From NCBI GenBank assembly GCA_049606935.1, contig JBMYWA010000034.1:1-24074 (forward strand): a stretch of 24,074 bases of DNA. Direction: 5' to 3'. Both the position numbers and the translations under genes were made by a program. Below the pieces are notes generated by a model. The model ran no database searches and had not been told where the DNA came from. It was given only the letters and a program-made list of their open reading frames with translations. The stretch is from CAJXZP01 sp049606935. Its GTDB lineage: Bacteria; Bacteroidota; Bacteroidia; Flavobacteriales_G; Salibacteraceae. Shown here piece by piece: positions 7,342-15,652 of the stretch. Positions within the stretch are counted from its first letter, which is position 1. Each line of letters opens with the position of its first letter.

Positions 7342-9024
7342 ATGTATCAAATACCAAGAAATTTCACCATATTCTCTTTTTTAGGTCTTTTCATCGTTTA
7401 CTTAATCGGACTGATTGTACCTGATATTATGGAAGTAGATGCCGCACAATATGCTTCAATAAGTATGGAAATGGCCGAAACTAACAGCTTTCTAGAAATT
7501 TTACACTATGGCAATAATTACTTGGATAAGCCTCCCTTACTATTTTGGTTAGGTGCTTTGTTTATCAAAATGTTTGGGGTTAATCATTTTGCTTATCGGC
7601 TACCCACTTTTATAACTACTATAATAGGTGTTTATGCTACCTATGCATTAGGAAAACGTATTTATAATAAGAATACGGGGATTATATCGGGTTTACTACT
7701 GGCCAGCTGCCAAGTTTATATTCTTCATAATCATGATGTAAGAACAGATACCTTATTGACAAATTTTGTAATTATTGCCATCTGGCAAGGTGTGGTTTAT
7801 TTACAAACTAAAACTGTAGCTAGTTTTATATGGGCCTTTATTGCGGTTGGAATGGCCATGTTGGCTAAAGGACCAATAGGGGCAGTTGTACCTGTAATGG
7901 CTCTGGGATCTCAATTACTTTATCAACGTAGTTGGAGTAACTTATTCAACTGGAGGTGGATTCTAGGAGTTCTAATTGTAATTATTGTACTTACCCCCAT
8001 GATGTATGGTCTGTACACCCAATTTGATGCTAACCCTTCTGCCATCGTAAATGGTAGAACAGGAGTATCTGGTCTTCGATTTTTCTTTTGGGAACAAAGT
8101 TTTGGAAGAATAACCGGAGAAAATGTTTGGAAGGATGATTCTTCCTACTTTTTCTTCACCCATAATTATTTGTGGGAATTTTTGCCTTGGTCACTATTAG
8201 GTATAATGGCATTTTATAATAAAATTAAACGCTTAGTATTGGATAAATTCAAGCCAAATAACACCAACGAAATGTACACCATTGGAGGTTTTATTTTACC
8301 TTTTATTGCACTGTCTACTTCTCACTATAAGCTACCTCATTACATTATGGTGATTATGCCTCTTGCGGCCATTTTTACCGCTGGTTACATTGACACTATA
8401 TTAAGAAAAGAAAATTTGAAAGAGTATAAAACGTTCAAATGGGTTCAATTTGTATTTTCTGTTTTAATTGGATTTATTGCCTTATTTATCATTTATTGGG
8501 TCTTTCCAAAAACAGAAGCAGTTTGGTGGTTGATTCCTTTAGGAATTTTTTCAAGTACGGTTTTCATTTTTGCAAATTCAAGTCCAGTTGTAAAGCTAAT
8601 AGGACCATCTATGGCTGCTTTAATCTTGATGAACGTTCTATTAAACGGTTATTTTTATCCCCAACTAAATACCTACCAATCTGGAAAAATACTGGCTAAT
8701 TGGATTAACGAAAACAATATTAAAAAGGACGATTTTCGGTTTTTAACTCATCATTATCATAATACCTATTTTTATACTGGAGAGTATCAATACAAGTTCA
8801 CTAACGTGAAACAAATAAAAGACATAACTAAAACCCAGGATGTATTTGTTTATTCAGATGGAAAGGGTATTCAAGCTTTAAAAAAAGCGAATTTAACCTA
8901 TGAAATTATTAAAGATATTTTCAACTTTCCTAATGCAGAATTAACGGTAGAGTTTTTAAACCCAAAAACGCGTAAATCTTCTTTACAGGAAAGATATATT
9001 GTTAAAGTAGAACAACAACAATAA
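7342..9024 (+). CDS. GT39/ArnT-like membrane glycosyltransferase
   Basis: A 560-residue polytopic inner-membrane GT-C glycosyltransferase. After the first membrane helix, the extracytoplasmic loop has the acidic motif MEVDAAQYASISMEM (Asp in the family's catalytic D/E motif), then YLDKPPLLFWLGA, which is the highly conserved DKPP segment of ArnT/PMT-type enzymes, and FAYRLP. HNHDVRTDTLLTNF and MLAKGPIGAVVP are further family blocks. About ten or more hydrophobic helices follow, and a soluble C-terminal region (~440-560). These enzymes take a sugar from a polyprenyl-phosphate carrier and transfer it to lipid A, protein or another glycolipid in the periplasm. Which sugar and acceptor are used cannot be read. 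It stands alone between divergent and convergent neighbours and has a strong terminator right after the stop codon. The nearest promoter-like word, CAAATTTG at 7311-7318, is imperfect. Confidence 0.85.
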   Translation: MYQIPRNFTIFSFLGLFIVYLIGLIVPDIMEVDAAQYASISMEMAETNSFLEILHYGNNYLDKPPLLFWLGALFIKMFGVNHFAYRLPTFITTIIGVYATYALGKRIYNKNTGIISGLLLASCQVYILHNHDVRTDTLLTNFVIIAIWQGVVYLQTKTVASFIWAFIAVGMAMLAKGPIGAVVPVMALGSQLLYQRSWSNLFNWRWILGVLIVIIVLTPMMYGLYTQFDANPSAIVNGRTGVSGLRFFFWEQSFGRITGENVWKDDSSYFFFTHNYLWEFLPWSLLGIMAFYNKIKRLVLDKFKPNNTNEMYTIGGFILPFIALSTSHYKLPHYIMVIMPLAAIFTAGYIDTILRKENLKEYKTFKWVQFVFSVLIGFIALFIIYWVFPKTEAVWWLIPLGIFSSTVFIFANSSPVVKLIGPSMAALILMNVLLNGYFYPQLNTYQSGKILANWINENNIKKDDFRFLTHHYHNTYFYTGEYQYKFTNVKQIKDITKTQDVFVYSDGKGIQALKKANLTYEIIKDIFNFPNAELTVEFLNPKTRKSSLQERYIVKVEQQQ

Positions 9025-9026
9025 AA

Positions 9027-9055
9027 AAAGGGGAAACTAAGTTAGTTTCCCCTTT
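9027..9055. terminator. Bidirectional intrinsic terminator
   Basis: A perfect 12-bp stem AAAGGGGAAACT / AGTTTCCCCTTT with loop AAGTT, starting directly after the GT39 stop codon. The A-run at 9023-9029 is a U-tract for minus-strand transcripts of the S46 peptidase, and CCTTTCC gives only a short U-stretch on the plus side. It serves both convergent genes. Confidence 0.88.
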
Positions 9056-9080
9056 CCTATACAATCTTGATACCTTATGC

Positions 9081-11243
9081 CTATCTGACCAATTCCATTT
9101 CTTTTACTAAATGGCCGGCACCAGCGTATTTATCTACAATAAAAAGCACGTATCTAATATCCACCATTATATTTCTACATATCTCGGGGTCATACATAAT
9201 ATCGCTCATTGTACTTTCCCATGTACGATCAAAGTTTAAACCTACCAATTCGCCCTTTGCATTTAATGCCGGGCTACCAGAATTACCCCCCGAAGTGTGG
9301 TTAGTTGCTGTGTAACAAACATGCATTTGATTATTGGAATCAGCATATTGTCCAAAGTCCTTCGCCTCATATAAATCCATTAATTTTTGCGGAACATTAA
9401 ACTCATAAGAAGAAGTATCTCGTTTCTGTTCTATACCCTTCATGGTAGAATAATACTTGTATTGCATTCCATCTAATGGCTCGCTACCCGTAACTTTACC
9501 GTAAGATAAACGTAAAGAGAAATTAGCATCTGGATAATAATTTTTATAATCCGGTAATACTTTCATTAACCCGTCCATATAAACTCGTTGAATACTGTCA
9601 ATCTCCAATTTCCCTTTTCTATATTGCGGAGAAACTACTGAGCTATAGTTTTTCAAAATTTCTGTAGAGATAATAAAAGCAGGATCTGACTGAATCTTTT
9701 TATACGATTTAGCTGAATATCCGTCTAAGAACTCAAATAACCTTTCTTTAGAAGAAAACAAAGAGTTTTTATAAATCTGCCCGGTTGTTTTGTCTGCCCT
9801 AGCAGGATGATTATGACCAAATAAATGATACACCGTTGGCGGCACTAAACTAGTAGTAATAGAAACCAAATATTCTGGCATCATATGGAACATAAGTTCC
9901 TCATCCACCACTGCATTGTAATCTTTAAAATACTTTTCAGAAGATTGCTTTAAATTTTCAATTAATTCTTTCTTTTCTTCAAAGGGTAAATCTTCTTCCG
10001 CCAATTTAGCGAACCTTTGAGAAAACCTTAAAATTTCTGGGCCATAGTAGTAAATTTCAATAAACATACTGCGCGCCATAGAGTACGCCTTAAAATCAGT
10101 ATGCGCTTTTTTATAACTCGGAAGTACCTGTTCATAATCTTTTAAGAATTTAGGGTTATTGGCAATGGCATCCGAAAATTGTTTCTCTAGTGTTCTTTTT
10201 TTCATTACCGCGTTGGTTTTTTCAAGTCCTAATATTTGGCCTTTATACTTTTTCCACGCGTTTGAAATTCTTGATTGTTTAGCTGCGTATTGTATATTTA
10301 ATTCGGCACTTGATCGCATGGCATCATTGATAATACCCAATGAAATATCGCGCATTTTAATTTTTGCTGGGTTTTCATCTTTAATAATATACTCTACCGC
10401 TGTTGATGGTAAATATTCATTTGTTCTAGCTGGAAATCCTAAAACCATAGAAAAGTCATCTTCTGCAATACCTGCTAAACTAACTGGGAAATGATGACTA
10501 GGAGTATAAGGAACATTTTCTTTGGAATATTCTGCTGGCTTGTTGTCAGCGTTTGCATAAATTCTAAACATAGAAAAATCTCCGGTGTGTCTAGGCCAAA
10601 CCCAATTATCGGTATCAAAACCAAATTTCCCAATAGAAGAAGGGGGCGCTCCAACAAGTCTCACATCGGTAAATGTTTCTGTAATAAACAAAAAATATTG
10701 ATTTCCGTGGTAAAACGGTTTTATATCCGCTCCATAACCTTTGGTTTCTGTCACCACTTTTTTAATAGAGTCAATTCTGGTTTTAATCAAGTTTTTACGT
10801 TCTGCTTCTGGAGTATTGATTCCAATATCCTTTAAAACTATTTCAGACACATCTTCAATACCTTTAATAAACATCGCTGAAATTCCTTCATTAGGCAATT
10901 CCTCCGATTTATTCATTGCCCAAAAACCATTGGTTAAATAATCATTTTCAACCGAAGAATGGCTTTGAATTTGTCCATAACCGCAATGATGATTTGTTAA
11001 AAGCAGCCCTTCTTTAGATATAATTTCGGCCGTACAACCACCGTTAAAAAGAACAACAGCATCTTTCATACTCGATTTGTTGGCATCATAAATATCACTT
11101 ACTGATATCTTTAATCCCATGTTTTCTAAATCTGAAGCATTGTATTGTTGCAATAACAACGGAATCCACATTCCTTCTTTAGCTTGAGAAAGATTTCCAA
11201 GGCCGATTAACAACATTCCTACAACAAGTATTCTTTTAATCAT
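9081..11243 (-). CDS. S46 family dipeptidyl-peptidase, DPP11-like
   Basis: A 720-residue periplasmic serine exopeptidase, full length for family S46. The signal peptide ends at SQA (residue 21) and is followed by KEGMWIP, the usual mature start. The chymotrypsin-like triad is visible: His85 in LLTNHHCGYG, Asp222 in RHTGDFSMFRIYA and Ser655 in GGNSGSPALNAKGELVGLNF. The residue after NFD is Arg673. In characterised Porphyromonas enzymes Arg at this place gives Asp/Glu specificity (DPP11), while Gly gives the broad DPP7 type, so this is predicted to release dipeptides with acidic P1 residues. Such enzymes feed peptide uptake in proteolytic Bacteroidota. It is monocistronic, with a terminator 25 bases past the stop. 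No clear promoter box is seen upstream. Confidence 0.93.
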   Translation of the reverse strand: MIKRILVVGMLLIGLGNLSQAKEGMWIPLLLQQYNASDLENMGLKISVSDIYDANKSSMKDAVVLFNGGCTAEIISKEGLLLTNHHCGYGQIQSHSSVENDYLTNGFWAMNKSEELPNEGISAMFIKGIEDVSEIVLKDIGINTPEAERKNLIKTRIDSIKKVVTETKGYGADIKPFYHGNQYFLFITETFTDVRLVGAPPSSIGKFGFDTDNWVWPRHTGDFSMFRIYANADNKPAEYSKENVPYTPSHHFPVSLAGIAEDDFSMVLGFPARTNEYLPSTAVEYIIKDENPAKIKMRDISLGIINDAMRSSAELNIQYAAKQSRISNAWKKYKGQILGLEKTNAVMKKRTLEKQFSDAIANNPKFLKDYEQVLPSYKKAHTDFKAYSMARSMFIEIYYYGPEILRFSQRFAKLAEEDLPFEEKKELIENLKQSSEKYFKDYNAVVDEELMFHMMPEYLVSITTSLVPPTVYHLFGHNHPARADKTTGQIYKNSLFSSKERLFEFLDGYSAKSYKKIQSDPAFIISTEILKNYSSVVSPQYRKGKLEIDSIQRVYMDGLMKVLPDYKNYYPDANFSLRLSYGKVTGSEPLDGMQYKYYSTMKGIEQKRDTSSYEFNVPQKLMDLYEAKDFGQYADSNNQMHVCYTATNHTSGGNSGSPALNAKGELVGLNFDRTWESTMSDIMYDPEICRNIMVDIRYVLFIVDKYAGAGHLVKEMELVR

Positions 11244-11317
11244 CTTAAATGTTTTTTAGGTATATTTTATTTCTAACCCTGCGAATTTAATTAAATCAAA
11301 ATCAAACAACCATGACA

Positions 11318-11346
11318 TTTTGCCTATTGTTTTAACTATAACTTTG
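11318..11346 (+). promoter_or_regulatory. Bacteroidota promoter, box 4 bases before the start codon
   Basis: TTTTG (11318-11322) and TAACTTTG (11339-11346) are 16 bases apart. Only four bases separate the -7 box from the ATG at 11351, so transcription should begin at or next to the start codon (leaderless). Confidence 0.55.
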
Positions 11347-11350
11347 CGTT

Positions 11351-11917
11351 ATGCATAGTATTGAACCATATTGGAATTGGCGGGCTTTTTATACTGCTGA
11401 AAATGACCCAAGTTCGCCTTTTTTTGGTAGAGAATATAGCGAATTTGAGTTTCAAGATTCTATCTACGATCATGTAATTCATCCGCAATGGGACAGTTTT
11501 GAATCGCAAACTTTGTTTTTGAAATTGCTATTTGTGGATTATGATTCGCAATATGCCATCATTGAACTCATTGGTGAGTGGAACGATACTTTGTATAATG
11601 ACATCATGTTTTTAAAGCGAAATATTGTAGACGCGCTAGTAGACCATGGAATTACCCAGTTTATTTTAATTGGAGAAAATGTACTTAATTTTCATAGTTC
11701 TGATGATTGTTACTACGAAGAATGGTTTGAAGATATTGAAGACGGATGGATTGCTTTACTCAATTTTAGAGAGCACGTTTTGCATGAGTTTAGAGAAATG
11801 AATATTGATCATTATTTTTTACTGGATGGAGAATTAAATGAGCAATCATGGCGTACACATAGACCAGAACAGCTATTTAAAAAAATAGAAAAGCTAGTAC
11901 AACGAAGAATTGGGTAA
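11351..11917 (+). CDS. Conserved acidic protein of unknown function
   Basis: A 188-residue soluble protein without signal peptide or membrane segment. It is rich in acidic and aromatic residues: SIEPYWNWRAFYTAENDPSS at the start, then YSEFEFQDSIYDHVIHPQWD, IIELIGEWND and GENVLNFHSSDDCYYEEW. The regular alternation and the long conserved-looking blocks suggest a single folded domain, and I recall similar proteins in many Bacteroidota, but no function is known to me. The ATG at 11351 is the only plausible start because the next Met is near residue 85. Its promoter box sits four bases upstream. It is tail to tail with the barrel gene, only three bases apart, with no terminator between them. Confidence 0.75.
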   Translation: MHSIEPYWNWRAFYTAENDPSSPFFGREYSEFEFQDSIYDHVIHPQWDSFESQTLFLKLLFVDYDSQYAIIELIGEWNDTLYNDIMFLKRNIVDALVDHGITQFILIGENVLNFHSSDDCYYEEWFEDIEDGWIALLNFREHVLHEFREMNIDHYFLLDGELNEQSWRTHRPEQLFKKIEKLVQRRIG

Positions 11918-11920
11918 ATA

Positions 11921-13075
11921 TTAAAACGCCTCCCCAACCGCAATGTAAAACCCTTGGGTATTTTGGCCAGCGCCATAATCCAATCGGATAAAATAGCGTT
12001 CTTCAGCCATGGGCGAAAAACGAAGTCCTCCTCCAACCGTGTAACGATAGTTATTATTTACATCTTGAAAATCGTTACCAATTCCACCCAAATTGGCAAA
12101 CAGCGCAAACCCAAAATGTTTAAAAAACATACGACTTCTATATTCTGCCTGATACACCACCATTTGTCGATCTCTAAATAACCCTTCCCGATATCCCCTC
12201 ATCCTTTCAGAACCACCCAACATAGCCATTAAATTAAATGGAACATCTCCCGAGTGAATTTCCGAATATAATTGAACCGCAATTACATCCTCTTTTTTAC
12301 TGACGGAGAAATATTTTCGTAAGTCTATTAAAACAAACTGATCCGAATAGGTAGCCCCCGTCCAATTATCCGACCACATTATGGATATATCAGCATACCC
12401 CCCTTTTGTAGATGCCAGCGGAAAATTGCGGCTATCATACATAAATCCAGTACCTAAACTAGATTGCACACTACCTTCATAACCAGGATATTTCCCTGAC
12501 TCCAACAAACCTCCTGAAAAAGGAATAATGTTTGAGTTTTGATAATCATATCGTAATCCAATTGAAATCGAATCTGAAAAAACGTGTCTGTAGATGTTAA
12601 TGTTTAGCCTGGGATAATCCGCATCATAATACTCTTTATAGTTTCCTTGATGCTTATTTCCAATACCACTGAAAAAGTACGGATAAACGTAGTAACCAAT
12701 ATCTCCAAAAACACGCCACTTTTTGTTAGTGTATAAATCAAAATCAACTCTTGCCAGCATTTGGTTATTCAACGTGTACACAAATGAAGGAGTTACTTTT
12801 GAAACAGGTAAAAGACTGTCGGATAAATCAAACTTAAATAGAAAGTTACCACCAGCACCAAATGCCCAGTCTGTTTCTGGGGTGTAATAAACTATGGGAA
12901 GAAATTGAAAAACATATTTTCTTTCTGCCTTTTTAAGTTCTTTTTCTATTCTTTTTTGAAGTTGCTCTGATTCCTGCTGGCTAAGTGTATCTGTATACAC
13001 TTGCCCCAACATAACTACTGGCAAAAAACTCCAAAAAACCAGGATAATTAAAGCCTTAAAGCTAATTAATTTCAT
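11921..13075 (-). CDS. Omp85-superfamily outer-membrane barrel (BamA C-terminal type)
   Basis: About 384 residues from the ATG at 13075 (MKLISFK). A signal peptide ends near VMLGQ, a short Lys/Glu-rich helix follows (ESEQLQKRIEKELKKAERK), then some 320 residues of alternating amphipathic strands rich in Tyr, Phe and Gly. The signature stretch GGSERMRGYREGLFRDR is the surface-antigen (D15) motif corresponding to VRGF/Y of BamA and TamA, and the chain ends in a Phe (VGEAF), as barrel proteins recognised by BAM usually do. No POTRA domains are present, so it is a barrel-only member rather than BamA itself. The substrate or role is unknown; TamA-like, patatin-associated or lipid-transport barrels are possibilities. 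An upstream ATG at 13087 lies inside the -7 box and is rejected. Confidence 0.8.
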   Translation of the reverse strand: MKLISFKALIILVFWSFLPVVMLGQVYTDTLSQQESEQLQKRIEKELKKAERKYVFQFLPIVYYTPETDWAFGAGGNFLFKFDLSDSLLPVSKVTPSFVYTLNNQMLARVDFDLYTNKKWRVFGDIGYYVYPYFFSGIGNKHQGNYKEYYDADYPRLNINIYRHVFSDSISIGLRYDYQNSNIIPFSGGLLESGKYPGYEGSVQSSLGTGFMYDSRNFPLASTKGGYADISIMWSDNWTGATYSDQFVLIDLRKYFSVSKKEDVIAVQLYSEIHSGDVPFNLMAMLGGSERMRGYREGLFRDRQMVVYQAEYRSRMFFKHFGFALFANLGGIGNDFQDVNNNYRYTVGGGLRFSPMAEERYFIRLDYGAGQNTQGFYIAVGEAF

Positions 13076-13080
13076 TGGCT

Positions 13081-13088
13081 CAAACATA
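13081..13088 (-). promoter_or_regulatory. -7 box directly before the barrel gene
   Basis: TATGTTTG on the minus strand matches TAnnTTTG. Five bases separate it from the ATG at 13075, again suggesting a leaderless or almost leaderless mRNA. No TTG is found upstream in the -33 window. Confidence 0.45.
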
Positions 13089-13118
13089 CCAAAAAATAAT
13101 ACAGAATGCTGGAAATTG

Positions 13119-13775
13119 TTAGTCCTTTATAGCTCTTAGCATTTCTCTTTTACCCGGGGGGCCTTGAATTCTTTCTACTCTAAACCCAACAGATTGTAGA
13201 TCTCGCCTAACCTGTCCTTTTGCAGAATAGGTTACTAAAATTCCATTATCATCTAATAACTCAAAAAGCTTTTTAAAGATTTGGGGCGTCCATAAATGAG
13301 GTTGTTTGTCTGGGCCAAAAGCATCATAAAAAACAATATCAAATTCAGAAGTAAAGCATACATCTTCCAATTTAACATTCATTTTGGTTAATGATAAAAA
13401 GGAATCAATCTGTGTTTTTTCTTCCCATGGAGCAAGATGTAGTTTATCAAAAATAGATTGCTCTATTGCAGAATTAGCGTAATTCAATTTTTCAGTAATT
13501 TCATGGTTCAAAGGGTATGCTTCTATCGAAGTAACGGTGACTTTTTTGTTATGCTGGTTGGCAAAATTATTAGACAGCAATATATTAAGTCCCGTTCCGA
13601 AACCCATTTCAAAAACACGAACCTCCTTTAGGTGAATAAGCTCATTTAACCCAGATTTAATATACACATGCTCACTTTCTTGCCTTGCGCCATGTTTGGA
13701 GTGGTACGTTTCATTTAATTCAGGATTGTATAGAGAAGGACTGTTATCTCCGGTTAAAATCAAGTCTAATTTCAT
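13119..13775 (-). CDS. mnmD: tRNA 5-methylaminomethyl-2-thiouridine methyltransferase MnmD
   Basis: A 218-residue SAM-dependent methyltransferase. The N-terminal family motif SPSLYNPELNETYHS with GARQESEHVY (residues 12-38) is diagnostic of the MnmC methylase half. EMGFGTGLN (56-64) is the SAM-binding loop, and FYDAFGPDKQPHLWT (149-162) is the conserved catalytic segment. In E. coli this domain is fused to the MnmC oxidase. Here it is stand-alone (MnmD), the usual form in Bacteroidota. It makes the final methylation to mnm5s2U34 in tRNA wobble positions. Its ATG overlaps the stop of the AcpH-like gene by four bases (ATGA), so the two are translationally coupled. It is the last gene of a four-gene minus-strand operon; I see no clear terminator behind it. 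Confidence 0.92.
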   Translation of the reverse strand: MKLDLILTGDNSPSLYNPELNETYHSKHGARQESEHVYIKSGLNELIHLKEVRVFEMGFGTGLNILLSNNFANQHNKKVTVTSIEAYPLNHEITEKLNYANSAIEQSIFDKLHLAPWEEKTQIDSFLSLTKMNVKLEDVCFTSEFDIVFYDAFGPDKQPHLWTPQIFKKLFELLDDNGILVTYSAKGQVRRDLQSVGFRVERIQGPPGKREMLRAIKD

Positions 13776-14371
13776 TGGTTATCCCTTAAAAGTTGATTCA
13801 AATATGTTGCACTTGCCTGCTGTAACTCTGGATAAAACCCTTTAAAAAGTTTATATAGTTCAATTTCGTGTTTTGTTAAAATAGAAACTCCTTCAAGCAT
13901 ATTCGACTCAAACTTAGCTCTAGATGCTAAACCTCTGAATACATGTTGCATCCCATCCTTATTTCCATACTCAAAAAATATATCACGAACAATCATAAAG
14001 TCATAAAACCGACTTGCTCTAGGGGTTAATAACGATTTATTCGAGCATAATAACTCGTACACATCATACGTATAATCTCGCAAAGAAATTTTGGAATAAT
14101 CATCAAAATGATGCGCTAAGAAATAATCAAAGTACACATCCGAAACCACAGGTGTATATTTTTTAAAGTAGGGCTGTAATATTTTGTTAGTTTGCTTAAC
14201 TAAATGATGAGAATCTGTAAACTCATCGATAAACCGATGAAGCTTTAAGCCTTTATAAATTAATGGGGGTAATTCTTCTGGTTTAGTTCCACGAATAAAA
14301 TCACCCAAAAAATTACCTATTGCAATTTCTTCATTATTGCCCGATAGGTGGAAATGAGCCAAAAAATTCAT
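13772..14371 (-). CDS. Acyl carrier protein phosphodiesterase-like (AcpH, DUF479)
   Basis: A 199-residue protein with the AcpH/DUF479 pattern: MNFLAHFHLSG at the start, GNFLGDFIRG (residues 19-28, Asp24 being the metal-binding Asp of the family), GLKLHRFIDEFTDSH (41-55) with His45 and Asp49, and SDVYFDYFLAHHF (77-89). These acidic and His residues form an HD-domain-like metal centre. Characterised AcpH removes the 4'-phosphopantetheine arm from acyl carrier protein. Activity of this Bacteroidota member is inferred. It is 14 bases downstream of the small thioredoxin-fold gene and overlaps mnmD by four bases, so both genes must be co-transcribed. Confidence 0.82.
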   Translation of the reverse strand: MNFLAHFHLSGNNEEIAIGNFLGDFIRGTKPEELPPLIYKGLKLHRFIDEFTDSHHLVKQTNKILQPYFKKYTPVVSDVYFDYFLAHHFDDYSKISLRDYTYDVYELLCSNKSLLTPRASRFYDFMIVRDIFFEYGNKDGMQHVFRGLASRAKFESNMLEGVSILTKHEIELYKLFKGFYPELQQASATYLNQLLRDNQ

Positions 14372-14385
14372 GTAATACGTTTTTA

Positions 14386-14607
14386 TTAAGCCATTACTTT
14401 GCGTTTTAAATGATCAATTACATCTAAACCGTAAGCAACAAGTGTGTCATTCCGCATTAGTGCAGGTCGAACAAAAATATCAAAGGCAGGTTTATCTTTC
14501 GTAGTATCTACATCAATTATTTCTACATCAAGTGAATTTCCTTTAATAAACTCTTGAACCAGATGACAATCATGACACCCTTCTCCAATGTACAATACGT
14601 ATTTCAT
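14386..14607 (-). CDS. Small glutaredoxin/thioredoxin-fold protein (CHDC)
   Basis: A 73-residue protein matching a minimal glutaredoxin fold: strand YVLYIGEG, a CxxC active site CHDC (Cys11, Cys14), helix HLVQEFIKG, strand VEIIDVDTT, and FVRPALM with Pro48 as the expected cis-proline before LVAYGLDVIDHL. It has no signal peptide and should act as a cytoplasmic thiol-disulfide or redox-relay protein. It sits between the Crp/Fnr regulator (23 bases upstream) and the AcpH-like gene (14 bases downstream). The partner protein is unknown. Confidence 0.75.
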   Translation of the reverse strand: MKYVLYIGEGCHDCHLVQEFIKGNSLDVEIIDVDTTKDKPAFDIFVRPALMRNDTLVAYGLDVIDHLKRKVMA

Positions 14608-14630
14608 ACTCTCTATTTAAAAATTATTGT

Positions 14631-15314
14631 CTATTTCAAATCGTCCATTTCATGAACTATTATGCTTCTTCTATCAAAGTCAAGAATTCCCGATTCTCTC
14701 AACTCATTTAAAACTATGGTTACCGTTTGTCTAGAAGTTGCTGTTAAATTAGCCATATCTTGGTGGGTAAGTTTATGCTTTACTGCATATTCGAACCCAA
14801 CCTTTTTACCTTTAGTTAATACTAAATCTTTAATAAAATCTACAATTCTATCTCGCGCATCTTTAAAAATTAACGACTCAAATCTTCGTTCCATTTTTTG
14901 CAATCGCAAACCTATAAGATGTGTTATTTTCAGATTTAATCTAGGCATTGACTCCAACATTCGTAGCATTTCCTCTTTATGGATCGCACATATTTTCACA
15001 TCGTTATCCAATACTTGCGCAAAATCTTGTCGCGTTTCTTGACCCGCAATAGCCAATTCACCAAAAATTTCACCCGGTTCCAGAATAGCTTTAATTATTT
15101 CTTTTCCATCTTCAGAATAGGTTCCTATTTTTACTCTACCACTTTTTAAAAGAAAAACCACTTTTGAAGGCTCCTCTGGAAAATAAATAAACTTTCCTTT
15201 TTCAAGAGTCTTCATTGACGATATTTTCTCCACTCTCTCTAGGTCTTCAGGTTGCAAATCACGAAAAATGTTGATCTGCTCTAAATGCCATAGTTTTGAT
15301 TCGGCTGCTGCCAT
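14631..15314 (-). CDS. Crp/Fnr-family transcriptional regulator
   Basis: A 227-residue regulator. The N-terminal cyclic-nucleotide-binding-like beta-roll (about 10-125) includes GRVKIGTYSEDGKE, the GEIFGELAIAG turn and QETRQDFAQV, which keeps the GEL and the following Arg (residue 95) that in Crp contacts the nucleotide phosphate. A dimerisation helix follows (about 125-155), then a winged helix-turn-helix at about 182-210 (LTHQDMANLTATSRQTVTIV). Only one Cys (109) is present, so it cannot be an Fe-S Fnr sensor. The effector is unknown. It heads the minus-strand operon with the redox protein, AcpH-like gene and mnmD. No TAnnTTTG box is seen in the 200-base region upstream. Confidence 0.9.
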   Translation of the reverse strand: MAAAESKLWHLEQINIFRDLQPEDLERVEKISSMKTLEKGKFIYFPEEPSKVVFLLKSGRVKIGTYSEDGKEIIKAILEPGEIFGELAIAGQETRQDFAQVLDNDVKICAIHKEEMLRMLESMPRLNLKITHLIGLRLQKMERRFESLIFKDARDRIVDFIKDLVLTKGKKVGFEYAVKHKLTHQDMANLTATSRQTVTIVLNELRESGILDFDRRSIIVHEMDDLK

Positions 15315-15475
15315 AAGTTCGGATTTTTTTTAAAACACTAATTGTAAGAATTGCCTAATGTACCAATTTTTGATTCCATTCAACAATAATCGAAGAACAA
15401 TTAATGCTATTTACATGCAAATAAAAAATAATTGCTTTTTATCGATTGTCAGCAACCCGACTCTTCCAATAATTA

Positions 15476-15483
15476 TACATTTG
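15476..15483 (+). promoter_or_regulatory. -7 promoter box of tRNA-Leu
   Basis: TACATTTG matches TAnnTTTG and ends 32 bases before the mature tRNA 5' end. The nearest upstream TTG is 27 bases away, too far for a normal -33 element. Confidence 0.55.
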
Positions 15484-15515
15484 CAGACCTCAGAAATTAT
15501 CACTTTTGAGATTCT

Positions 15516-15597
15516 ACCCGGGTGGCGGAATTGGTAGACGTGCACGCTTGAGGGGCGTGTGTCGAAAGACGTGTGGGTTCGACTCCCATCCCGGGTA
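15516..15597 (+). tRNA. tRNA-Leu, anticodon GAG
   Basis: An 82-base class II tRNA. The acceptor stem is ACCCGGG (15516-15522) with CCCGGGT (15590-15596), discriminator A at 15597 and no encoded CCA. The D-arm begins GCGGAATTGGTAGAC. The anticodon stem CACGC/GCGTG (15543-15547, 15555-15559) closes the loop TTGAGGG, giving anticodon GAG at 15550-15552. A variable arm with a GAAA loop (TGTC-GAAA-GACG) and the TTCGACT T-loop follow. It decodes CUC and CUU leucine codons. It stands alone with its own promoter box and terminator. Confidence 0.97.
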
Positions 15598-15603
15598 CAA
15601 AGT

Positions 15604-15633
15604 AAAGCTTCTAATTTTTTAGAAGCTTTTTTT
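15604..15633 (+). terminator. Intrinsic terminator of tRNA-Leu
   Basis: A perfect 11-bp stem AAAGCTTCTAA / TTAGAAGCTTT with a TTTT loop and a U-tract through 15633, starting seven bases after the tRNA. It separates the tRNA transcript from the alpha/beta hydrolase gene at 15653. Confidence 0.95.
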
Positions 15634-15652
15634 AGTTATAAAACAAAAATCT

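Noticed and set aside
10159..10941. Overlapping plus-strand frames inside the S46 peptidase
   Set aside because: They lie wholly within a well-supported 720-residue peptidase on the other strand and resemble no protein I know.
11244..11338. Promoter for the S46 peptidase
   Set aside because: No CAAAnnTA (minus-strand TAnnTTTG) occurs at a sensible distance, so no promoter is annotated.
15315..15475. Possible small RNA or short gene between the Crp/Fnr gene and tRNA-Leu
   Set aside because: No terminator, no start with coding character and no structured element was found; it is best seen as AT-rich promoter region.
15516..15633. tRNA-Leu as an integration site for a mobile element
   Set aside because: No integrase, no repeated 3' tRNA fragment and no change of composition are visible downstream; the flanking genes look chromosomal.
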